Shown in pieces: positions 56,432 through 64,000 of a DNA stretch of 64,000 nt. The notes beneath the pieces were generated by a model. The model made no database searches, was not told where the DNA came from, and saw only the letters and a program-made list of their open reading frames with translations. The position numbers were made by a program, and so were the translations under genes. The stretch covers positions 3,658,001 through 3,722,000 of the forward strand of contig JAGVVL010000001.1 of the NCBI GenBank assembly GCA_018287875.1, read 5' to 3'. This stretch comes from Nigrospora sphaerica (lineage: Eukaryota; Ascomycota; Sordariomycetes; Amphisphaeriales; Apiosporaceae). Positions within the stretch are counted from its first letter, which is position 1. Each line of letters starts with the position of its first letter.

Positions 56432-57907
56432 TTACCGCTTCTTTCCGCTCGACTTGGCGGCGGTCGGGCGGGTACGCAGGGCTTGAGCATAGCTCTTGCC
56501 GTCCGTCTTTTCATCGTCAACGACGGCCGACTCGCCGCCCTGGCCATATACCTCCTTCTCGATGCTGCGCGCAGCGTCCCAGCCGGCCTTCTCGGCAGCC
56601 AGCATGGCGTTGCTGAGGCGGCGCTCATCGCCGTCGATCTTCTTCTGCGCGCGGGCGCGCTCGGCACCGGCAGTGCTACGCTTCATGTAACTAGCGATGA
56701 AGAAGGAGACGAAGAGGTACGTGAGCGGGGCGAGGTACAGCACGTTGAGCCAGATGGCGAAAGTGGCACCGGCGCTGGTGATGCAGGGCACAGCTTGGTA
56801 CTGGGTCGCGTACACCATCTTGTGGGCGGCACGCGGCGAGGGAACCGACGCGCCGGGCGAGGCCACAGCACCGGCATTGGCGGCTTCGGCGGCTCCCAGC
56901 ACCAGGTGCTTAAAGGTGTCGAAGAGACCGCCGGCCTTGGGCATGGCGGTGGCGGCGGCCGTTGCAGTCGACACCACCTCGGAGGCCTGTTTGGTAGTCG
57001 CGACGCTGACGGGAACCGTGTAGTAAACAAAGGAGTGCACCATGGCGTACGACGCTCCCACCAGGAACTGGGTGATCTGGAGCGTGGTCAGGGTGCGCTT
57101 GATGGCCGTCGGCACGCGGATGTTGAAGGCGGTGACAGTGTAGTAGGTGTACATCATGGCGTGGATGCCCGAGTTGACAAAGACGAACATCCAGATGGGC
57201 GCCGACATGAAGCGCATACCAGCCCACATGCACATCATGGCGCCGGCGTGGTGGTAGGTCTGCAGCGTAGAGCTCAGCTTGCCCTTGGCCAGGATGATGA
57301 AGGTGTCGAGGACTTCGTAGAACTTGCTCAGGTAGAAGATCCAGCCGTAGAAGGCGAGGCCCTCGTTCCACAGGCGGCCGGCCTCGAAGCGGCTGGGGCC
57401 GCCCTCGGTCGTGAGCATACCATTGCCGTGCGTCTCCCACTGGCCGGTGGCCTGGTTGAAGGCAACGGCGTTGCCGAAACCACCGGGGCCGTGGAACTTG
57501 CAGAAGCTGTCAACGGTGCCGGCCAGACCAGCGGGGCCGCTGGGGCTGACGATGGAGCGGCGCAGAGCGTTCAGCATGCCCCAGAAGGTCCATGCCGAGT
57601 AGACAGCCAGGAAAACATTGTGAAGCACGACGAAGAGGCGGAAGGGCGCGGTTTTGCTGATGGCCCACGGCTTCTTGCCCGTCGATGTGTTGTACTTGTT
57701 GAGGGCCTTGGCCGAAACGGCGTAGATGGTGGCAATGGTAATGGGTACCCGGTAGTCGAGGGCGGCCTGGTACCAGTTTTCGGGAATGGTGAAGGGGTAG
57801 TCGAAGTGCGGAGGGGGGATCGGCTGCGGCTCATTCTCGGGCAGCGGGAAGAACCTGAAGAGCTCGCCCACGGGCGAGTCGAAGAAGGCTTTGGGTGATG
57901 ACAGCAT
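56432..57907 (-). CDS. ELO-family very-long-chain/PUFA fatty-acid elongase (3-ketoacyl-CoA synthase)
   Basis: ER membrane enzyme condensing malonyl-CoA with acyl-CoA. A single exon of 492 codons (491 aa). ATG 57907 (MLSSPKAFFDSPVGELF) was chosen as the first ATG; the frame is open upstream but reads as UTR-like. ELO blocks are KFYEVLDTFIILAKGKL, LQTYHHAGAMMCMWAGMRF and NSGIHAMMYTYYTV, with several hydrophobic segments. The histidine box is QTYHH (QxxHH) rather than the usual HxxHH. A linker of about 80 residues (Ala/Thr/Pro-rich, TATAAATAMPKAGG) is inserted before the last two membrane segments (FAIWLNVLYLAPLTYLFVSF). The C-terminus is a charged cytosolic tail ending SGKKR, a possible ER-retrieval-like lysine tail. 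It is longer than yeast Elo proteins (about 310-350 aa). Confidence 0.92.
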   Translation of the reverse strand: MLSSPKAFFDSPVGELFRFFPLPENEPQPIPPPHFDYPFTIPENWYQAALDYRVPITIATIYAVSAKALNKYNTSTGKKPWAISKTAPFRLFVVLHNVFLAVYSAWTFWGMLNALRRSIVSPSGPAGLAGTVDSFCKFHGPGGFGNAVAFNQATGQWETHGNGMLTTEGGPSRFEAGRLWNEGLAFYGWIFYLSKFYEVLDTFIILAKGKLSSTLQTYHHAGAMMCMWAGMRFMSAPIWMFVFVNSGIHAMMYTYYTVTAFNIRVPTAIKRTLTTLQITQFLVGASYAMVHSFVYYTVPVSVATTKQASEVVSTATAAATAMPKAGGLFDTFKHLVLGAAEAANAGAVASPGASVPSPRAAHKMVYATQYQAVPCITSAGATFAIWLNVLYLAPLTYLFVSFFIASYMKRSTAGAERARAQKKIDGDERRLSNAMLAAEKAGWDAARSIEKEVYGQGGESAVVDDEKTDGKSYAQALRTRPTAAKSSGKKR

Positions 57908-60900
57908 ATTGGGCAGCTGAGAGGGCCAGAACGGATGGGAAGCCGTTCTGCGCAAGGTGGGTATACGGGTGTGAGAGTGTCGGGGCGGAAGATCGGGCGA
58001 GTAGAAGGTGCGTGTTATATGTTGAGCAAGAGACAAAACGCCGCTTGCGGAAGGAGGTCTTGCGACAAAGGGCACGTCGCCAACTACACCGCGGGGGTGG
58101 GTGTCCAAGTAGGCAAGACAGCGACGAGCAGCGGCTTGTATTACTTCACGGCCGGCAAGCTTGTATGGAAAAAAAGGGCCGCGGCTGGACGTTGCGAGGA
58201 AGAGATCAGGGTCTTTTGAGGACGGTTCCAGGCTGCAAGACTTTTGTAGTGAATTTTGTTGGAAGCTACGACCACGCCTCATATGTACATCGTACCTACC
58301 GCGCAGCCCCCCCAAGGTTGCCAGGGTCTTGTGTCTGCGTGTAATGATACAGGCAGACTGTACGTATGTGTGAGTGCCCAGTGTTGGTGGGTAGGTACCC
58401 CTCGTACTGGTGCCGTCAAGGGATCCATCCAGCTACCCATCCACGCCAGATACAGCTACGACTGCGTGGCCGGGCCGGTACCGTGCGCGGGCAGGGAGCG
58501 GCAGGGACAGGTATGGACCCCAGATACCACGGGTGGTGGGATGGCAGGCAGAAAGGATGCGATGCGAGCGACGGGGGCCGGCCCAACAAGGAGGAGAGCT
58601 GGGCCGTTTGCATGGTGCTTGATCCATCGTGGGTCATCCCCAGATGAAGCGAGGCACGGCAGGCTGCCATTGGTACGGTATGAATGTAATTCAGTGCCCC
58701 TTCACGCGTGCCGGGGGCGCCCGTTTCGCAATGTATCTTTTTTTGTTGGTGCCGTCCAGGCATGGATGTCCAACAAAAATAGAGGGAAAAAAAAAGTGAT
58801 GGTGGATGGTGGTAGACTCTCCACCGGCAGCCTCGGTCCCCACGGCCATGGCCCGAATCGGAGCGTGGATGGGCACTGGGGGCCAATCAGAGTGTCATGG
58901 TGTCGATCGCGAGGGAAAAGTGGTATTTTGACGACGTTGGAAAACGACGGACGCGCAGACGGGCGCCGCGGGAAGCGTGCAGATAAAAATTGGTGGACAT
59001 GGAGCGGCGCATCAACCACCGAATCCAATTGACTTTTTGTATCTATGCTTATCGCTCCCCAGCTTTTCCAACCTCGCTCGTGTCCCTGGCTGAGCTCGCG
59101 AGGCACAGGAACCCGGGGGAGGATGCATCATTAGGTCGGTAGAGGTAGTGGCTAGCTACGGTACACAGGCTAGACAGGCAGACGCGCCTCGCTCACGCAT
59201 TCCGCCTTCTCTGCGGCTGTGAGTACTGCATAGAAAACCAGGGCCCGTCGCAAAATCCTAATCTATCAGAGGTCGTCGGGCTGCAGCACCCCACGTTGGC
59301 ACCTTGGCGATCTTCCATGCACCACCGTAAGGCAGGCAAAAAAAGTGCGGATGCGGGGGCGATGGTTTTTTTTGTTGGGAAAACCATTCATGGGTGGCAA
59401 AGGCCACACCGCAAGTGGGAGGCTCAGGGATGGTGACACAAGGACGGAAGCTAGCCAGTCTCGGCGTGGCTGCAGCTGCAGGAACTCTGGGGGAGGGTTG
59501 CGAAGAAGCCCGTTCGAGCCATTGTCAGCTCTGTCTGTCTCGTGTGTGGTTCATCTTGTCTCGCTTGGGAACTGGTGGTGCGAGGGAGGGCGGGCACGCC
59601 TGGCACGCCGGGAAAATGAGCACGGAACCGGAGGAAAGGACGGGCTGAACGGGATGTAGCTAAATTCCGCCCGCCCTTACAGCCGCCCATCTTCATCCCA
59701 TCCATTCTCATATATGCCCGAGCTCGGGTTTTGTCGGCAGAGGCATGGCAGGCAGACAGTCCATGTTTGACTGGAAGAGGTACCTCCCACCAGAGAAACA
59801 TAAGCAACGGGCAGGTTTGACAGGTGGCACCGACATGCTCCGTGGTCTACATGTTGACATGCGAGGGATTGCGTCTGGTCGTACACGTCTCCCCGAGGCC
59901 CTTTCGCCTCGAAACCTCGGGGCCAAAAGAAAATAAGGTCTAGATATGGAATGAATACTCTGCGTGATCATATGACCACCGTGCCCGTAGCTAGGGCTAT
60001 GGCATGGAACGGAGGAGGTTGCTGAGAGGTATGCACTCCGTGTTCCGATTACGTTCTGTCTGCCCGGCGACAGACCATCCCGTAGCGAATCCCCCGCGAG
60101 CCCCCGCGACCTCCTCCCAACAAACCGGGACACATTCCTCAATGGGTAGGTAACAACCCATCCCTGCGCGCCCTCGGCACAGAGGAAGCACGGCCCAGCT
60201 TCACATGCTGGAGACCCTAGCGAAACCATCATCACATGTCAAGACGTTGGCAGCCAGGGTCCTCTTGTCAATCGGGGCCAGGAGGCCACAGTCTAACGGC
60301 CGAGACTCGTGTGTGAAAAGACAACCATGCGTGCAGTAGTGTAATGAGTTGTGACGAGATAATTTCGGCGCCGTTGCACTCGACAGTAATAGGTGCGGCT
60401 TGGCCCGTTCGCTTCCTCGATCTGGGCTGGCTAGTCTGTCCCGACCGGAGATGGCGCGGGCGCCGTGGGATGCACGGCAGTTCGCCACGTCGCGTCGGAC
60501 AGCAGGAACCGCTGCGGGCAACGACGACTCCCGATGCAATCCCGATGCAACCCTCCCGCCTTCCGCGGTGTCTACTCGGTTCATACCATGGATGTTCGAA
60601 GCTCCGGAAAGCCACTCACTATGAGTACCTATCCGGTGACGTGAATACGTTCGTGGGTCCACAGAGAGCCTTGGGCAAGGGGGAAGACGATGAGGGCGGA
60701 TGGGCGGGGGCTCTGAGAGAGAGAGGGGGGGAGAGATCTAGGGAAATAGCATCGCCCGGTGATGGTGGTGGTGATGATGTCAGTGAAGGGGTCCGTCCAT
60801 CCCATGCGACAACTGGCAGGCCGACACGCACGGTTCGCGTGTTGGTGTCGGTATCGGACCCGTGTTTGGTGTGTGTCCGTGCCATACCTAACCATCTGCG

Positions 60901-61218
60901 TCGCAAACTGAGCTTTTGCCACGGGGAACAAAAGATAGAGCGGGGAGTCTGCCTTGTCATCGAAATACGAGAGAGTTAGAGGGTGACAAAGTGAGAGGAA
61001 AAGAGAGACAGCGCGACCGTGGCATTTCGGTATCGATGGCCGTTGCGATGAAGCTACCCCTAGCCAGTACACGAATCGAGCATCCGTTTTAGGCGTCTCC
61101 GCAGCCGGGCGGCGATATAGACCCCTACCTAACACTCCTCAATCGATAGTACCAGCCAGGATTGATTACCTCTCTACGCCTTCCTTGGCTCGCGCCACGT
61201 CCAACTCAGATTTGCACC
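57908..61218. promoter_or_regulatory. Divergent 3.3 kb region between the elongase and alcohol-oxidase genes
   Basis: Both flanking genes start outward. It contains a GA-repeat (60711-60735), poly-A/T runs (58784-58796) and TACCTACC-type words, but no gene I can support. Frames up to about 258 codons here (58256-59032) show no domain. Confidence 0.55.
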
Positions 61219-63638
61219 ATGACAACGGCCGCTCCCATACCGGTACCGCTTCCGCCGCCGGGAGACGGCGTCTTCTCCGAAACGCAATGGCGAACGCTAT
61301 TCGCCTTGTTAGACGCGGCCATTCCGCCCATTGTTCCCGAGGCCGCCTGCACCGACAAGAGACGCCAGCTCAAGATCTCTCAGAGCCAGTACGACGCCGC
61401 CTACGAACATGTCCGGGCCTGCGTGGCCGAGCCCCCGGAACGTGACCGGTTCAAGGAGTACCTCCGGACGCAACAGTCGGCCCACCCACGCTTTGTAGAC
61501 AATGTTAAGAGAACCATGACGACGGTGCCCGAGGCCTCGAGAAGCCGCCTGGCCCGCGTCCTCGATATGATGGAGTAAGTCGCACGCAGCCACGGCTGCC
61601 CAGAGGTCTCTCCAGCTGCTCGGCGGGCACTTACACGAGTCCAGGACCAGAATCGGTGCCTTTATCGTGACTGGGTACTGCACCCCTTTCAGCCAGCTGC
61701 CCCTGCATCGCCAGCACGCCGTGATGCAGTCCTGGACCCAAGCCTGGTCGCCCATCTGGCCCATCCTGTCGCGCATCTTCTCAAGCCTGGCCCAGAAATG
61801 CTTCTCGCAGGCGGACCCCCTGTACCAGCAGCTGATCGGCTATACCGACTATCCGGAGGAGTACCAGCCCGGCCAAAGCTTCACATTTGACTTTCGGCAG
61901 TTTGATGACGGCACCGAGCCCGCTGCCGTGGACACCGACGTTGTCATCGTGGGCTCTGGGTGTGGCGGTGCCGTCTGCGCCAAAGTCCTGTCTGAGGCCG
62001 GCCACCGGGTCGTTGTCGTCGATAAGGGCTACCACTTCGAGCCCTCGCACTTTCCGATGGAGCAGGAGAGCGGGTCCCATCTTTTTGAGAACAGGGGCAT
62101 CATCAACAGCGACGACAGCTCGTTCAACATTCTCGCCGGCAGTTGTTGGGGTGGCGGCGGCACGGTGAACTGGAGCGTTAGTTTGGAGCCCAAAGACTTT
62201 GTGCGGAAGGAATGGGCAGATGGTGGTTTGCCGCTCTTCCAGTCGGGCGACTTCCAGGAGAGCTTGCGCCGCGTTCAAGACTTTATGGGGGTCAGCGATG
62301 CCAACATCCGGCACAACCACGCAGCCCGCGTGCTACTGGAAGGGTCGCAGAAGCTCGGCTTTCGAGCCAGGCCCAGTCCACTGAACGCTGGCGGCAAAGA
62401 CCACTACTGCGGACGCTGCCCCCTGGGCTGCATGTCCGGCGGGAAAAGGGGCCCGACGGTGAGCTGGCTTCCCGCGGCCGCAGCGGCGGGGGCTCAGTTC
62501 ATCGAAGGTCTCGAGGTTTCCCGTGTCTTGTTCGACGAGGCGGGCGACTCGACCAGAAGAGCAACTGGCCTGGTCGGGACCTGGACGTCCCGAGACGCTG
62601 ACGGCGGGCTGTCGACGGGCGGCCGCCGCCGCCGGCGTGTGCAAATCAATGCCAAGAAGGTTATCGTGGCAGCCGGGTCACTACAAAGCCCCCTGCTGTT
62701 GTTACGGAGTGACCTGGAGGTAAGTTTCATCTGGCTGGCGTGCCGCGGCGTTGTGGATGGCTAATCGGACCTAACACTTCAGAACCAACACATTGGTAAA
62801 AACCTACACCTCCACCCCTGCAATTACGTTCTGGGGCGTTTCGATGAGGACATCCGACCCTGGGAGGGCGGCGTCATTACCGCCATCTGTGAAGAACTCA
62901 ACAACGTAGATGGCCGCGGTCACGGTGTCAACCTTGAGACGACAAGCATGATTGTAAGAAGCGCGCCACCTCCGTACCGCCCTAGGATCAAGCTAATGAG
63001 GAAATCGTCAGCCGTTCATGGTGCTCACGAATCTGCCTTGGCGTAACGGCCTGGAGTTCAAGCTCAACGCCCTGAAGCTTCGCAACACGAACTGCTTCAT
63101 TTCCCTTACGCGGGACCGTGACTCGGGACGAGTTTACCCCGACCCCGTGACGGGTGGACCGCGCGTCGATTATACTACGTCGGCCTTCGACCGGGCCCAT
63201 ACGATGGCGGGCGTGGTGGCGCTGGCCAAGTTGTGTTACGTCCAGGGTGCGCGGGAGATATTCGCTTTCCTCCCGGGCGTCGAGCCGTTCGTTCGGGACG
63301 CCTCCGGCAAGCCGGACGGCGCCGAGGGAGGCGACGGTACCGCCGACCCGGCCTTTGCGGCCTGGCTCGCCAAGGTCGAGAAGGTGGGCAACGCCGCCGC
63401 GGGTACGGCCTGGGGCTCGGCGCACCAGATGGGAACTTGCCGGATGAGCAGTGCCAAGGACTGTGGTGTTGTAGACGCCCAGGGGCGCGTTTGGGGCGCA
63501 CGCGATCTGTACGTGGCGGACTCCAGTGTGTTCCCTAGCGCCAGCGGCGTGAACCCTATGGTTACTACTATGGCCTTGGCCGACTGGATCGCCCAGGGCG
63601 TGGCGAGAGAGCTTTCGGAAAAGCAGACGGAAAAATAG
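61219..63638 (+). CDS. FAO1: Long-chain fatty-alcohol oxidase (FAO, GMC-type FAD enzyme)
   Basis: Oxidises long-chain fatty alcohols to aldehydes in omega-oxidation and alkane use, producing H2O2; membrane or peroxisome associated in yeasts. Exons 61219-61574, 61645-62719, 62783-62953 and 63012-63638 (introns 70, 63 and 58 nt, GT-AG) give 2229 nt (742 aa), the usual FAO length. The N-terminal half has family blocks FIVTGYCTPFSQLPLHRQH and WTQAW. The FAD Rossmann motif is VVIVGSGCGGAVCAKVLSEAG (GxGxxG). Further blocks are GGGGTVNWSVSLEPKDFVR, CGRCPLGC and KVIVAAGSLQSPLLL; the C-terminal GMC region has AHQMGTCRMS and SGVNPMVTTMALADWIA, with the active-site His and Asn. ATG 61219 is the first in frame. 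No peroxisomal C-terminal tripeptide is present (ends QTEK). Confidence 0.93.
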
Positions 63639-64000
63639 GTACCGGCAGACAAGCGAACCCGAGCCAGCCGCGGGTGGCCTTCCTGTTCAGGGGTCCGTTT
63701 TGTCGCAACGGTCCGTTGCAGGGGAACTTGTGAGTACACAACGATAGATATTTTATACTTCACTGAGAATCGCCCCAGAAGCAAGGAGGGGAGGGAGAGG
63801 ACATGGGGCCCTGCAAATGTTTTCGTCAGCGTGAGGCCGAACATTTGGCTCCCGAAGTGTCCCTTCAGCATCCGGTCGACGATGCCTGGCTAAAGCGTCA
63901 TCCAAGATCCCTCCCGGCCCCCACGGCAAGCAATCTGAGTAGATGGACCGAACTTCGGGTGGGCCGGTAGCGGCGCCGCGCTTCGGTGCGGGACGAAAGC
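63639..64000. other. 3' flank of the alcohol-oxidase gene to the window edge
   Basis: Likely 3' UTR and intergenic DNA, with ATATTTTATAC around 63748-63758 as a candidate polyadenylation-region element. No second gene is seen before the edge. Confidence 0.6.

Noticed and set aside
56483..57898. 471-codon plus-strand open frame opposite the elongase
   Set aside because: Antisense shadow of the conserved ELO coding frame, Gly/Val/His-rich, with no recognisable domain.

Overview
The window looks like nuclear DNA of a filamentous ascomycete (Pezizomycotina, most likely Sordariomycetes). The evidence is short spliceosomal introns (about 50-155 nt) with GTAAGT-type donors and CTAAC/CTGAC branch sites, GC-rich coding DNA, widely spaced genes, intergenic CT-rich and TACCTACC-like motifs, and protein families typical of that group. 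The species cannot be named from the sequence alone. I reconstructed exon structures by hand from splice consensus, reading-frame phase and family conservation. Every multi-exon model reported below closes in frame.

Layout. The left edge carries a probable first coding exon (minus strand) of an unrecognised gene. It is followed by about 10 kb with no convincing gene but many simple repeats and poly-C/poly-G runs. From 10.4 to 21.2 kb lie two large minus-strand genes: a Ubp12-type ubiquitin protease and an insulin-degrading-enzyme (Ste23-type) metallopeptidase. About 4.8 kb without a clear gene follows. A housekeeping cluster occupies 26.0-31.1 kb: an Mpp6-type exosome cofactor (-), complex I subunit NDUFS6 (+), a YjbQ/UPF0047 protein (+) and a CFIm25/NUDT21-type cleavage factor (-). 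From 33.1 to 36.7 kb, in a visibly more AT-rich block, sits a decayed SLIP-GC-like large GTPase gene broken by stops and frameshifts.

From 39.5 to 48.3 kb there is a two-RRM RNA-binding protein (-), a WRAP73/Wdr8-type WD-repeat protein (-) and a MoaA-MoaC molybdenum-cofactor locus (+). In that locus a single TGA, immediately followed by ATG, separates the two enzyme domains in one continuous frame. After a further 5.7 kb without a clear gene come a FYVE-finger protein (+), an ELO-family fatty-acid elongase (-) and a long-chain fatty-alcohol oxidase (+). The last two are divergent across a 3.3 kb intergenic region.

How the genes relate. There is no biosynthetic cluster or operon-like system. 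The set is mostly housekeeping: ubiquitin and proteolysis, RNA processing, respiration, cofactor synthesis and lipid metabolism. The elongase and alcohol oxidase are both lipid genes but need not be linked functionally. The most notable items are the bipartite MOCS1-like locus, the GTPase relic and the unlisted exon at the left edge. No rRNA, tRNA, CRISPR array or intact transposon was recognised; a proper tRNA and repeat search was not possible by eye.
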